Made by a program: the position numbers and the translations under genes. The notes under the pieces are model-generated. The model was not told the origin of the DNA. It did not search any database and worked only from the letters and a program-made list of their open reading frames with translations. Of a stretch of DNA of 17,943 nucleotides, positions 7,037 to 16,818 are shown piece after piece. Source of the stretch: an uncultured Bacteroidales bacterium (GTDB taxonomy: Bacteria; Bacteroidota; Bacteroidia; Bacteroidales; Muribaculaceae). The number at the start of each line of letters is the position of its first letter. The stretch's first letter is position 1. The stretch covers positions 1-17,943 of the forward strand of contig URZM01000025.1 in NCBI GenBank assembly GCA_900552315.1. The letters run 5' to 3'.

Positions 7037-7537
7037 TTAGTCTTCAATAATAAAATACAGGGTGCCGTCGTCATATTCGTCAAGAGCATCATATTCCGCC
7101 GCAGAAAGCAGTCTCATCGGTATGTCCGGTTTTCCTGGCACACCGGCGTCCCCCTTTATCAAAGGGAGTTTCAGCTCTACATCCGCCGTGACGGTGTCAT
7201 CGCCAGCGCCTGTGACGAGTTTTAGCCTTAGGGGCAGCGGTGTCACGGTACACTGCACACCGTCCGGGTAAATATCATTGGGCAGATGTGCCGAGAACTC
7301 CACCTGCAGCTCGCCAGGCTGCAAATGATGGTTGTTACATACTATGTGGAGACGTCCGCCGTCATCAAAGCAGTTCACAAGTTCTCCCTGTATTCCGGAT
7401 GCTATGACAGCCTGACGTTTGTCGGTGGTATAGAACCTCGCTATCCAGTCAAAAGCGGGTATGCCGACCGATTTGCCCCGGGCATCTTTCAGCTCAAGGA
7501 TAAAGTCAAAATCACTCAGATAATTTATAAGTCTCAT
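7037..7537 (-). CDS. Phage tail-tip structural protein
   Basis: A 166-residue protein, mainly beta by appearance (FILELKDARGKSVGIPAFDWIARFYTT at the start; GELQVEFSAHLPN in the middle). Near residues 128-137 a short collagen-like stretch, GDAGVPGKPD, leads into a C-terminal module EYDALDEYDDGTLYFI, whose twin ends the gene at 7741-8433. This layout of a beta domain, Gly-Pro linker and EYDxL..GTxYFI end is common in phage baseplate upper protein-like and fibre proteins. It starts 3 nt after the preceding gene. The exact role is unknown; a trimeric fibre or its adaptor is likely. Confidence 0.65.
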   Translation of the reverse strand: MRLINYLSDFDFILELKDARGKSVGIPAFDWIARFYTTDKRQAVIASGIQGELVNCFDDGGRLHIVCNNHHLQPGELQVEFSAHLPNDIYPDGVQCTVTPLPLRLKLVTGAGDDTVTADVELKLPLIKGDAGVPGKPDIPMRLLSAAEYDALDEYDDGTLYFIIED

Positions 7538-7540
7538 ATC

Positions 7541-7744
7541 TCAAATATTTCTAACCAACACCCAAAACGGGTTTCCGTCCGCAGTCGCAAAAGCCGGATT
7601 CTCTACGTCCGCCGTCAGGAACTCCTCCGAGGCGGTCACGACATCCTGCCTCTGCCATAAAAGAGTGTCACAGGCATAGATGCGGATAACAGGTATCGAA
7701 CCTGCAAACACATCCGATATACCGGATAAAGTTATGACGTTCAT
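7541..7744 (-). CDS. Small phage tail protein
   Basis: A 67-residue protein that starts inside the end of the previous gene (ATGA overlap, 7741-7744), which strongly supports translation. It is made of two short modules. VIRIYACDTLLW near residues 19-30 is shared with the 72-residue gene at 6813-7031. NPAFATADGNPFWVLV near the end is shared with the 91-residue gene at 5862-6137. No known enzyme motif is present. I do not recognise the family; position and module sharing suggest a tail-tip component. Confidence 0.6.
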   Translation of the reverse strand: MNVITLSGISDVFAGSIPVIRIYACDTLLWQRQDVVTASEEFLTADVENPAFATADGNPFWVLVRNI

Positions 7745-8433
7745 GATGCCGAGGTAATAAAGTAGATTGTACCTTCCTCCTTGCTTTCCAGACTGTCATA
7801 CTCCGTCTGGGTCAGCACCACAATCTTAGAGGAAGTTTCCGCAGTCTGGTTCCTTACCGGCTCAAGCGCGGTGCCGGACCAATAATACAGTACGCCGCCA
7901 TACATGAACAGCCTGTCGGCCAACGGAGCCGTGCGCGAGGCATCCATATACATGTCCGCCGTGGGCCAGTTCATATAGTACCGCATTCCTCCCGCGACAA
8001 TCCGTTCCGAGCCTGACAAGCCTCCCGAAGAGTCACGCACCTGAGCCGCGAACACATTCTTGTCCGCGAGGAAAACCACGGAATAATCATTCCCGGCATA
8101 GGAAGCCATTTCGGGGGTAACATCCCCGACCACGACCAAAGAGAAGCAGACGAAATGGCCGATATCCAGACGGCCGGCCAGCTCCTGTATGGTCTCGTTG
8201 GCCTTTACGGCAGCCTCGTTGGCGTTGCCCGCTGCTGTACGGGCCTCCCGGGCAGCCGTCACGGCCGGTTCCTGCAGGAGCGCCAGAGGCACAAGCGCCA
8301 AGGAGCCGTTCCTGACCCCGGGCAAAGATTTCACTCCGTCCAGGCCGGCGGCCACCGGCATAGAACCCAGGTCCGTGGACTGGGCCTTTATCGCGTTCAA
8401 TATCTCTTGTATTTCGGAATTTGTAAATGCCAT
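7741..8433 (-). CDS. Phage tail fibre-like protein with coiled-coil stalk
   Basis: A 230-residue protein. Residues 1-50 begin with a helix (TNSEIQEILNAIKAQ). About 55-90 is Ala-rich with heptad character (AAREARTAAGNANEAAVKANETIQEL), a probable trimeric coiled coil. The rest is beta-rich, with MRYYMNWPTADMYM near 150 and LFMYGGVLYYWSG near 180. The C-terminus, EYDSLESKEEGTIYFIT, matches that of the gene at 7037-7537. It starts 11 nt after the large hub gene and overlaps the next gene by ATGA. A fibre attached to the hub is the most likely role; the receptor is unknown. Confidence 0.7.
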   Translation of the reverse strand: MAFTNSEIQEILNAIKAQSTDLGSMPVAAGLDGVKSLPGVRNGSLALVPLALLQEPAVTAAREARTAAGNANEAAVKANETIQELAGRLDIGHFVCFSLVVVGDVTPEMASYAGNDYSVVFLADKNVFAAQVRDSSGGLSGSERIVAGGMRYYMNWPTADMYMDASRTAPLADRLFMYGGVLYYWSGTALEPVRNQTAETSSKIVVLTQTEYDSLESKEEGTIYFITSAS

Positions 8434-8444
8434 GTCACAATTAT

Positions 8445-11400
8445 TTATAATTTCATTTTGCCTTTGCTGTATTCCCAGAATATGTCCTCCTCGCCGTCAG
8501 CGGATGCGCGGCACTTGCATGACAGCACGGCGAACTCCCCGGGCTGCAGCTCAAACGAATTGCCGGAACCGCCGCCGGAATACGGATATGCCACCGTGCG
8601 GCCGCTTATGGCCCACCCCTTGTCAGAAGTATTGTACACGCACAGCTCATTGCCGATGTATGTCCTGACCTCGTCATACGAATCCTTGCCGAAAGGGGAA
8701 CTGCCGTCAGGATATATGCCGGGCATGTACAATATGAAAGAGTCCGGGAAATCCCCGTCAAAACGTATCGACGAGCCGCATTTGTCGAAATCAAGCTCAT
8801 ACACATCAGGAGCGTCAGCAAATTCTGGCAAGTCAGGATAAGCCCGTTTCTTCACGTACTTGTCAATGTTCCCGGCGGTAATTATGGTCTGCGTTTTCCT
8901 GATGTAGCCGGAGAAATAGCCTGTAGCGCCGCGCAGCTCTCCACGGAACACGCCGTTCTCCACATCGATGCTGCCGTCCTCCAGGATATGGAAATTATTA
9001 TTGGCAGTCACGAGCCCCTCAAGGCTGATATTGTCAGCTTTCAGCTTGACGCCGTCCTGGCCGGCTCCCACAAGGGCGCACAGTCTGCCATTACCGTCAA
9101 TGGCATACAGCCCGCTCATGCGCGCCGTGGTAAGGATGCCCGATTCCGCCAGCACTTTGCCGTCCTTGTCAAAATTCTGCGCGGCTATCCTGACCAGCTT
9201 GTCGCTTTGCTCGAACAAGGTCCTGTACCTGTATGTCAAGGCATCCACTGAATCATCGGAAAGGAGCAGCATGTATATCAGTATTTCCCCGTCGAAGGAA
9301 AGCTTGAAATCTCCGGTGCCGTTCCAAAGCCCGTCACACGTGAACTGCGCATAATCTTCTGTCTGCTCAAGCGCGGCCTCATATTCCATGGGATTGAAAT
9401 TCAAAAAGCCCTCCTTATCGACATTGTCAAAGGAAACCGATAGCGTACCCGGGCGCAGGCACTTGTAGAAGAAGCTCAGGTATACAGGCACCGCCTCCTT
9501 CTCGCCGGAGTCAGACACGGGACAAGCCGGACCGGACCGCATCATGCTGTTCTTCTGCATGATGCAGGCTCCATCAATCTTCAGCACCTTGCGACCGTTG
9601 TCATTGAGCAGTCCTACGCCTCCGTCCATGGACGAGAGGATTCCGCTGTCCGCCCATATCCATTTTCCAGAGGCCATGAACAGCTCGGCATCGCACTGCG
9701 CCGTCCAACATTCCATTCCGGCGGCGAAAGCCGGATTTGCCAGGAAATTGCTGCCGGCCAGGAAATCGTCACGCACGCTCTCCACGGCGCTTTGTATTTT
9801 CCCTTCCACAATTTCGAACTTTGTCCGGATGTCCTCGCCCGTGACAAGCAGGAACGTTCCGCGCAGATATGCATTGTCGGAGTATATGCCGTTGCCGTGG
9901 GGCTGGTTGCCTTTCGGGAACCAGTCATCGGATATGCCGTCAAGATTGCCGAGACGCGTGCGCAGACAGCCTGCAAAATTCGTGTCATGCACACCGTCCA
10001 GCACATCGATGCGTGGCTGTCCGTCTTCGGTAGCTGAAATGAGTATGAGGTTCTGTCTGTTCGGGACGACTGTGTTGCCCATGAGGACACAGTCGTCCCC
10101 CGGCTCCGGAACGGACTGCCCGGCAAAATCGCTCACATCGGCCCACACGCCGTTGCCGTCGGCCCTGCGCACCTGAGCCCAATAACTTTTGAGCTTGCCG
10201 CCGGTAAAGGTCATGCACCGCATGAGGTCGCCGGCGACAAAGGAGTTTTCCGTCTCGAAAGCGATACGGTATTCTCCGTCTTCCCTGACAACCGTCTTTA
10301 TTTTGCCGTTGGCCGCCGACACGCATATCATTCCGCCCACGCTGCGCACCTTCTCTATGAGCAGTTCGAACACGGTCATGATCTGACGCACCGTCAGCTT
10401 GTCGACAGTGAGGTGCGACAGACCTTTCTCAAGCCATATACGCCATCCTTCCCCGGCCAGGCCGTCGGTAAACCTGGGACTGCTCAAAAGTAGTCTCACT
10501 ACGAGCGTCAGAAGCTCGGCATTGCCTGAACCGTCAATGCCGCCACCTTGGGAACCGGGGATATAATTCCCGGCCTCAATACCTTTGTCGAATATGATTG
10601 TCTCCTTGGCGCGGTCGCGAGAATTCTTGTTGATGAACTCCCTTTGGGAACGCCGGGCGGAGAACAGGTTGTTGTCGGTAGGCAGCGTCCTGTCCCATGT
10701 GCGTATAATATCGGGCAAAGATGTGGAAGCACCGATGGCCTGCGCGAAACTGCGGACATCGGCGATTGAGTCAGCCATCTTCTCCTGGGATGTCCGGCTG
10801 AGCGCATCGCTGATTTCAATGTCCATGGACGACGGTAGGTTGACCTTGCGGACGATACGGGTTATCCTGCTGTCCCGGAACCCGGCGCCAGGGAAATATT
10901 CCGCGCTCTCGAGACGGACGCGGCGCCCTATCGAGAGTTCAACCTCATTGTCCTCAATCCATACATGGTCGGTCGGAGCCTTATATACCGATATGTCAAG
11001 GTCATGCTCCGCGTTGTAGCGGTTTACCGCATCAAGGAATTCCTCCTCGGCGAGCGTGTAATACTCGTCCGGCATGCGTAGGTTCCACAGAATATACTTG
11101 TCGCCGGCTTTCGGCACGAGCTTGTCGCCCGGAAGCTGCATGTCGTCGTCATACGGCCATATAGTTATTATTTCAAACTCGCGCGTGGCGCTGTTGAAAT
11201 TGACCTCGAAGAAGTATGTCCCGTCTTCCTCCTCGCCGAGTCCGGCAAGCTCGCTGCCTTCCTGGAAAGAGACACGTTTCACAAGACCGCCAATCTCGTA
11301 ATCGTTGGGGTCGAAATCAAGGCTACCGTCCTTGAAATAATACATGGTAAACGGCTTGCCGTCATCGCCCGTGCGTTGTTCGGCACGGACATTGTCCACG

Positions 11401-12197
11401 ACACCGACACGCCGGGGATATATTTCCTCAAAAGCGCTTTGCTCGTAGTGGTCCACGCGGCCGTAGCGGTCGGCGTTCATCTCCACGTATTTCCGGCCGC
11501 CCGGGAGCTGGAGGCGCGTATAGCCGTATTTCTCCCTGTCAATATTGCGGCTGCTGCCCACCGGATACAGGCGCGTGTAGAACTTGACATTGTCCGCCGT
11601 GCCGGGGTCGATGGAAAGCAGCCCTTTGTCGTAGCCGAGCGCGACAGGCTCCCCGTGCTCGCACCTGCAGATGTTGACGGTCTGACCTTCCACCCACCAC
11701 TCGGCACCGACCTTTTCGGCTATCTCCTTGAGCGCCTCGTCACAGTACTTGCCAAAGTAATCAACGACGATATTCTCGGTGCCGTTTACCTGACCGACTT
11801 TCCAGTCAGTGATATGCCCCATGCCGTCATTCATGCACTTGACAATCATGGCGACATGCTCCCGGGGAGGAGCCGTGAGCGTGAAGACAGGATTCTCCTC
11901 GCCGTCCACCTTCTTAATGACGAGCAGACGCTTGACCATGCTCTCAACGCCGAAAAGCCGTAGGTTGTACACCCATTTCTTTGCCGCGTTCTGCCGGGGA
12001 CGATACTTTTCAGTGAGCCAGAACCGTTTGCCCATGAACAGGGCGTAGTCATCCACGTCAAGGGAGATATGGCTGAAATGGGTAAACGAGAGCGTGAGGA
12101 TGCTGTCCCCCTGGATTTCCTCCACATGCGTGGAGCTGTCATCCGGGGAGATCTCCGCCTTCAACTCGCCTGTATGTCCGTATATGGTTATAAGCAT
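8445..12197 (-). CDS. Tail hub/tip protein (Tal-like) with fibre and a possible carbohydrate-binding domain
   Basis: A 1250-residue protein, one of the two largest in the tail. Residues 1-430 resemble the tail-associated hub fold: MLITIYGHTGELKAEI, then WLTEKYRPRQNAAKKWVYNLRLFG, and EWWVEGQTVNICRC. Residues 440-560 contain helices and a linker with SFAQAIGASTSLPDIIRTWD. A beta-rich region follows. Around 812-995 comes a segment starting SNFLANPAFAAGMECW with alternating beta strands that looks like a jelly-roll carbohydrate-binding module. A shaft with LEDGSIDVENGVFRGELRG, then TGYFSGYIRK, leads to a C-terminal beta domain ending EYSKGKMKL. The protein would close the tail tube and contact the cell. 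No peptidase or lysozyme motif was recognised. The start ATG lies 23 nt after the previous stop. Confidence 0.78.
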   Translation of the reverse strand: MLITIYGHTGELKAEISPDDSSTHVEEIQGDSILTLSFTHFSHISLDVDDYALFMGKRFWLTEKYRPRQNAAKKWVYNLRLFGVESMVKRLLVIKKVDGEENPVFTLTAPPREHVAMIVKCMNDGMGHITDWKVGQVNGTENIVVDYFGKYCDEALKEIAEKVGAEWWVEGQTVNICRCEHGEPVALGYDKGLLSIDPGTADNVKFYTRLYPVGSSRNIDREKYGYTRLQLPGGRKYVEMNADRYGRVDHYEQSAFEEIYPRRVGVVDNVRAEQRTGDDGKPFTMYYFKDGSLDFDPNDYEIGGLVKRVSFQEGSELAGLGEEEDGTYFFEVNFNSATREFEIITIWPYDDDMQLPGDKLVPKAGDKYILWNLRMPDEYYTLAEEEFLDAVNRYNAEHDLDISVYKAPTDHVWIEDNEVELSIGRRVRLESAEYFPGAGFRDSRITRIVRKVNLPSSMDIEISDALSRTSQEKMADSIADVRSFAQAIGASTSLPDIIRTWDRTLPTDNNLFSARRSQREFINKNSRDRAKETIIFDKGIEAGNYIPGSQGGGIDGSGNAELLTLVVRLLLSSPRFTDGLAGEGWRIWLEKGLSHLTVDKLTVRQIMTVFELLIEKVRSVGGMICVSAANGKIKTVVREDGEYRIAFETENSFVAGDLMRCMTFTGGKLKSYWAQVRRADGNGVWADVSDFAGQSVPEPGDDCVLMGNTVVPNRQNLILISATEDGQPRIDVLDGVHDTNFAGCLRTRLGNLDGISDDWFPKGNQPHGNGIYSDNAYLRGTFLLVTGEDIRTKFEIVEGKIQSAVESVRDDFLAGSNFLANPAFAAGMECWTAQCDAELFMASGKWIWADSGILSSMDGGVGLLNDNGRKVLKIDGACIMQKNSMMRSGPACPVSDSGEKEAVPVYLSFFYKCLRPGTLSVSFDNVDKEGFLNFNPMEYEAALEQTEDYAQFTCDGLWNGTGDFKLSFDGEILIYMLLLSDDSVDALTYRYRTLFEQSDKLVRIAAQNFDKDGKVLAESGILTTARMSGLYAIDGNGRLCALVGAGQDGVKLKADNISLEGLVTANNNFHILEDGSIDVENGVFRGELRGATGYFSGYIRKTQTIITAGNIDKYVKKRAYPDLPEFADAPDVYELDFDKCGSSIRFDGDFPDSFILYMPGIYPDGSSPFGKDSYDEVRTYIGNELCVYNTSDKGWAISGRTVAYPYSGGGSGNSFELQPGEFAVLSCKCRASADGEEDIFWEYSKGKMKL

Positions 12198-12220
12198 GTT
12201 CTAACGGGGTTTGAATTGCA

Positions 12221-12694
12221 TCAGAACGACGGCTCTGGTTCGCGGAACTTGATTTTGAAACGTGCCGCCTGAACCCCTTCTTTCCACAGGTACGTCAGGG
12301 GGCTGTAAGAGGCGCTCTCGACATAAAACATCTTCATCTCAAGGCCGAGTCCCGGAAAGTTGAATCTCAGCCATCCTTTGTCCCCTTTCTTCATAAAGGA
12401 TATGAAATCCCTGTACCGGCGCATCCATTCCCGCCTGGTCTTTGCGAAGATGGCGAAATGCAGTGTCACATCCCGCTCCTCGTTGCGCACCTCAAGTTCA
12501 GAGGAATATTTCGAGCCTTCACGTTCCCGGATATTCACAGCGACATGTCCCTTGACCTTGGACGGGGCCATGAGCGCCGCGAGGTTCTCCCGGCCCCCTT
12601 TCTTCTCTTCGGTCAGGAAGGCTCCGAACTCAGTCCATATATCAGTGCCGTTTACAAGCACAAGGTCATTCAATGCGGTTGTGTCCATATTCAT
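12221..12694 (-). CDS. Distal tail protein-type component
   Basis: A 157-residue protein placed between tape measure and hub, the usual place of the distal tail (Dit) protein. It begins LNDLVLVNGTDIWTEFGAFLTEEKKGG and has a core of beta strands (GHVAVNIREREGSKY; ERDVTLHFAIFAKTRREWMRRYRDFISFM) ending with FKIKFREPEPSF. Its start overlaps the tape measure stop as ATGA (12691-12694); a second ATG two codons later is an alternative. Dit proteins form the hexameric ring between tube and tip. The assignment leans on position as well as fold-like features, since sequence conservation in this family is low. Confidence 0.6.
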   Translation of the reverse strand: MNMDTTALNDLVLVNGTDIWTEFGAFLTEEKKGGRENLAALMAPSKVKGHVAVNIREREGSKYSSELEVRNEERDVTLHFAIFAKTRREWMRRYRDFISFMKKGDKGWLRFNFPGLGLEMKMFYVESASYSPLTYLWKEGVQAARFKIKFREPEPSF

Positions 12695-15600
12695 CTTGTT
12701 CTTATGCCGTCCCGGGCTATTTTTTCAATAATATCCTTTATCTCTTCGGCACTTTTTGCATTGGCTTCCGTATTGTCGGCTATTTTGGAAAGATACCCTT
12801 CCGCAACGCTCATCCGCTTCGCCACATCTTCCACAATACCGTCAATGCTGGCCACATGACCCTGTACGGAGGTAAAAAGACCTTCGAGCTTGGTCCCCTG
12901 ATCCTGACTCATGGCGTTGAAACTCCCCGCTTTGCCGCTCTGACTCGTCCCTTTCTCTTTGTCCGGGTCATAGCCGGTGGCGGCGGCGAGGCCATCGCGG
13001 AGCTTAATTGCCTCGTCAACGTATTTCATGTATTCGTCACTGAGTGCTTTGCGCTCTTCTTCCGTCAGGTCGTTGTCCTCCATGGCCCTGCCGAATTTCT
13101 TCCACCACTCCTCGAGTTTGTCGGCGTACATCTCGCCGATTTGGTTTGAAAGCATGGCCCGCATGAAATATTCGCTGATGTTATCGGCGAAATCCTCGGC
13201 TGTGGCATCCATATCCATCAACTGGTCTACGAAGCTGTCATACATTGAGTCAAAGGTAATGCCGGTAAGCCCTTCGTATAATTGGGTCGTCAGTTCCTCA
13301 AGTTTGCCGGCCTGGTCTATGTAATCGTCAAGTTTCTCTGTAAGACTGCCACCATAGCCCCCTTTGCCCGCGTCCTGAATATGTTTCCACATATCTACAT
13401 TGGCACGGAGCATTTTCATCTCTTCAGGGGAAAGGTCCCAAATATCGCCGTTCCAGTCGCGGCCTATCTGTTTGCTCAGACGGGCTATCTGTTCCGGAGT
13501 GAATCCGCCCCAATAGTAGTTCCAGCTGTGGTGGGAGCCGTGGTATCCGGCCTGTGCCTGCGCGATACCGAGATAGTTGGCGTTGGTTTCCTGCTGATAT
13601 TTATACGCATCGCGGTATGCTGACACGCTTTGTGTCCCTTTGCTTGCCTTAATCTCGTCTGTCAAATCCTCGATGGCGGTCTGAAGAAGCTCGTTCCGTT
13701 CCGTCAGACTGTCGATGGTTTCCTTGACTTCTTTGGCGTTGCTCGTGTCGAACCATGATGTGAAGCCTCCGAATGTTATGGCATCGAAGATTCCGGCGAT
13801 TCCGTCAATCAGGGACTTTCCTATCTGTAGGAACATCTTGCCGTCCAGAAGATTCTTAATTATGCCGGAGACAGCGTTGAGAACCGTGTCTATAAGGCTT
13901 GATACAAGCGCTCCGATCCCGTCCTTGAGTATGTCAAGCAAAGAAAGCACGGCCGATATTATCTGTCCGAGCAATCCACTGTTGCCAAGCGCCTCGGCCA
14001 CACTATTGCCGATGGCGGAATTCCCGAGAAGTTTTGACATACCTTTGGCAAGGGCTCCTCCGACAGCATTGGTAACACCGATGTTGTTGAACAGCTTGTC
14101 AAGGCTCATAAGACTTTCTCCTACTCCCTGCAGGCTGCCGGATTTCAATCCGGTCAGGCTGGATACAAGGGTGTTGAACATATTGTTTACCATTGCGGTG
14201 GATGTCTGGAGTTTGCCCGACGCATCCTGCACGTCTACTCCGAAAGAGCGTACCTGTTCGGAGGCTTGGGTCATATTGGCGGTGGCAGTGGCGACTTCGG
14301 CATTTGCCGAGCTTATTGCATCGTCATTGCCGCCGGCTTCCGCCTGCGCGAGTTTTTTCTTTACCTCTGTCAATGCCGCAGTGGCCTGACGTTCCTTTTC
14401 CTGAGCGTCCATATAATTGCGCATGGCCGTCTGGTAAGCGGTCAGGTCTTCGCCGAGCGTGTTGAATATGCCGCTGTCCCATGAGGTGCTCGCCTCCTCA
14501 AGTTTGGCTATCAGCTCATAGAGGGTCTGCTGCTCCTGGAGGCTTGAATTGCGAAACTCCTCCGTTTCTGAAATTTTCCGGAGCTTTTCGATGGTGGGTT
14601 CAAGCTCATCCCGGAACATAGTGCCGAACCCGCCGAACACACTGCCCCAGTCCACGGACTGCTTGATTGCCTCTATCTCAAGGTCCTGAAGGGCTGCGTC
14701 ACGCTCTCGTTCAAGCGATTTCTGTTCCCATTCATCGGTGGCCGCCGCTATCTTGCGCTCGTATTCTTCGGATATGGCGAATTTTCGTTGCTGATACGTC
14801 CCGTATTCCTTCAGATATTCCTCCATGTGCTGCAGTTCGAGCTGATTTATCTCCTTCAGCGCTTTGTCCCGGTTCTCGATAGCAATGCGGTTGGCTCGGT
14901 CAATCTCGGTCTGCTGCGCTTCGGTCAGTCCGTCGTCATTCAGTCCGGTGGCCTTGACCTTCTTGTTAAGCTCGGCGAAAGATGTCTTTTGCTCTTCTAT
15001 CTCCGCAAGCTCCTTCTCAAAATCAAGGGCGGCCTGTTTCCTGCGACGTTCCGCGCCGTCAGCCATCTGCTCTATATCTTCCTGCTCGTTCTGCCAACGT
15101 ATATCCCTGAGCTGCTTGGCAAGTTCCTGCTCATTTTTAATCTTGTCCTCCGCTGCTGAATCCGAAATGCTCTTAGAAGGACGTGACACTCCTTTCGTTT
15201 TCCCACCCGGTTTTACAGGAGAGCCTTGAACTGCGAATGTCATATTGGCTGCTTCATTCGCTAATTCCGATACCTGGTTCTTGTAATTGTCGATTTTAGT
15301 CCTGTTGTCCGCCAAAGCGGCATTGGCTTTGTCCAGATCTGATGTGCCCGGAATCTCACGGCTTTCATATTTGTATTGAGGTCCACCTCCGGCACCCCCG
15401 GTAGTTGCAGTGTAGGTTCCGACTATGACTTGCTTATATTGCCTTTGGGTAGAATACATGCGTGGCTTACCCATGTCGTCATACCTGATGTTGTAACTGT
15501 CTTGTTCTGTCTGGGCGATGAGATTGGTCAATGCTCTGGTTCGGGCCTCTATTACCATTTGACGGCAATATGCCTCGCTGTTTTGGATTAAAGCGTTGTA

Positions 15601-16815
15601 CCAGTCGGCGACCGATGAGAAATAGCCCATTGTCTCGCCGTATTTGTTGTTCATTTGGTCAACCAATGCCATCTCCTGTTCTTTCGTACCGTTGAAATTC
15701 TTTAGCTTGGCTATGTTCAATTCCAATTCCGCCCGCTCGTTTACCATTGCGGAATTTACCTCCTCCTGGGCCGCCTTAAGGCGTTCTTCTGTTGTGGCGG
15801 CCCTGTCTTCCTCTTCTATCAATGACTCAAGTGCCTTGCGCTTTTCCTCTGTAGCTTTCTTTGCCTCGTCAGTCCCCTTGGTAAACGCATATAGAGCGCC
15901 TACCACACTCAATATGGCTGTTGTAAGGAGGACATAAGGGTTAGCCTTGGCAACGGCGTTGAACGCCTTCTGTGCGATGGTTGCAAGCGTTGTGGCGACA
16001 GTTCCGCGGCCTACGGCCCAGGTTCGGATTGTTTCGGCTGCCGCAGCCGCCTTTGTCTGTATGGCTACGACTCCCTGCATCAACGCCGACTGCTTCTGCA
16101 GATTGACTTGCATTGATGTCAGGGCGTTACTTGCCACAAGTACTGTCTGAAGGCGCGTCTGCACCTCAAGCAGGTTTTCCTCGCTCATCCCGAACGCCTG
16201 GGCCCCGGCGGTGGCCAGACCGAAACCGTCGACAACCAGCTGCACTCCTCCGGCCAGCTGGTCGAAGCCACGAGTATCCGAAGCTGCGTTTGAGACGGCC
16301 TGTGATGTATCGGCTATGGCATCGTTGAGTACCCCCGCCTTTTCGGTAAGCTCGTCAATATACCGGGCGAGTTCCTTGCCTTGTGCTGTCTGTTTCTCCT
16401 CTTCGCTCAGTGAGCGGTAGGCAATCAGCAATGTAGCAATTTCCTCTCGGACGCTTTTCAACTGCTGCCGGAGGGACGTGCCGGCGTTCTCCGCTTCTAA
16501 TTTCAGGACTCGTTGCTGTGATGTCAATTCCTGAAGTCCGGCTTTCTCACCGTCCAATTCGGTCTTTACCGCAGCCATCTGCCTTTTTGTCTCCATATAC
16601 TCCGCTCCGGGAGTCGCTGATTTCAATGATTTCTCAAGGTCCCGGTACTGTTTCTCAAGGTCTCGGACCACTTCGCGCTGTACCTGCAGCGCGCCGGCGA
16701 CATCCTTAAGCTGACGCTTGGTGTCGTTGGAGAAGGAGCTGACGGCCTGCCCGGCCTTTTTGAGACCGGGTGTCAGACCGTCCTGAAGGAATATTTCAAG
16801 CTCTACGGGCTTCAT
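12691..16815 (-). CDS. Phage tail tape measure protein
   Basis: A 1374-residue protein and the largest gene here. The start (KPVELEIFLQDGLTPGLKKAGQAVSSF) leads into long coiled coils with conserved heptads. A hydrophobic segment at about residues 275-315 (NPYVLLTTAILSVVGALYAFTKG) and another near 950-1040 (GLLGQIISAVLSLLDILKDG... SLIDGIAGIFDAI) are typical of tape measures. About 540-690 is a charged helix rich in Glu, Lys and Gln. The C-terminal third has HGSHHSWNYYWGGFTPEQ near 1090. At roughly 0.15 nm per residue for tape measures, an upper estimate for tail length is about 200 nm. It starts 3 nt after the G-T fusion frame stop. No muralytic motif was recognised. Confidence 0.95.
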   Translation of the reverse strand: MKPVELEIFLQDGLTPGLKKAGQAVSSFSNDTKRQLKDVAGALQVQREVVRDLEKQYRDLEKSLKSATPGAEYMETKRQMAAVKTELDGEKAGLQELTSQQRVLKLEAENAGTSLRQQLKSVREEIATLLIAYRSLSEEEKQTAQGKELARYIDELTEKAGVLNDAIADTSQAVSNAASDTRGFDQLAGGVQLVVDGFGLATAGAQAFGMSEENLLEVQTRLQTVLVASNALTSMQVNLQKQSALMQGVVAIQTKAAAAAETIRTWAVGRGTVATTLATIAQKAFNAVAKANPYVLLTTAILSVVGALYAFTKGTDEAKKATEEKRKALESLIEEEDRAATTEERLKAAQEEVNSAMVNERAELELNIAKLKNFNGTKEQEMALVDQMNNKYGETMGYFSSVADWYNALIQNSEAYCRQMVIEARTRALTNLIAQTEQDSYNIRYDDMGKPRMYSTQRQYKQVIVGTYTATTGGAGGGPQYKYESREIPGTSDLDKANAALADNRTKIDNYKNQVSELANEAANMTFAVQGSPVKPGGKTKGVSRPSKSISDSAAEDKIKNEQELAKQLRDIRWQNEQEDIEQMADGAERRRKQAALDFEKELAEIEEQKTSFAELNKKVKATGLNDDGLTEAQQTEIDRANRIAIENRDKALKEINQLELQHMEEYLKEYGTYQQRKFAISEEYERKIAAATDEWEQKSLERERDAALQDLEIEAIKQSVDWGSVFGGFGTMFRDELEPTIEKLRKISETEEFRNSSLQEQQTLYELIAKLEEASTSWDSGIFNTLGEDLTAYQTAMRNYMDAQEKERQATAALTEVKKKLAQAEAGGNDDAISSANAEVATATANMTQASEQVRSFGVDVQDASGKLQTSTAMVNNMFNTLVSSLTGLKSGSLQGVGESLMSLDKLFNNIGVTNAVGGALAKGMSKLLGNSAIGNSVAEALGNSGLLGQIISAVLSLLDILKDGIGALVSSLIDTVLNAVSGIIKNLLDGKMFLQIGKSLIDGIAGIFDAITFGGFTSWFDTSNAKEVKETIDSLTERNELLQTAIEDLTDEIKASKGTQSVSAYRDAYKYQQETNANYLGIAQAQAGYHGSHHSWNYYWGGFTPEQIARLSKQIGRDWNGDIWDLSPEEMKMLRANVDMWKHIQDAGKGGYGGSLTEKLDDYIDQAGKLEELTTQLYEGLTGITFDSMYDSFVDQLMDMDATAEDFADNISEYFMRAMLSNQIGEMYADKLEEWWKKFGRAMEDNDLTEEERKALSDEYMKYVDEAIKLRDGLAAATGYDPDKEKGTSQSGKAGSFNAMSQDQGTKLEGLFTSVQGHVASIDGIVEDVAKRMSVAEGYLSKIADNTEANAKSAEEIKDIIEKIARDGIRTR

Positions 16816-16818
16816 ATA

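Noticed and set aside
11376..11963. Long plus-strand open frames opposite the tail hub and tape measure genes
   Set aside because: They lie antisense to well-supported phage genes, have low-complexity shadow translations, and show no recognisable domains.
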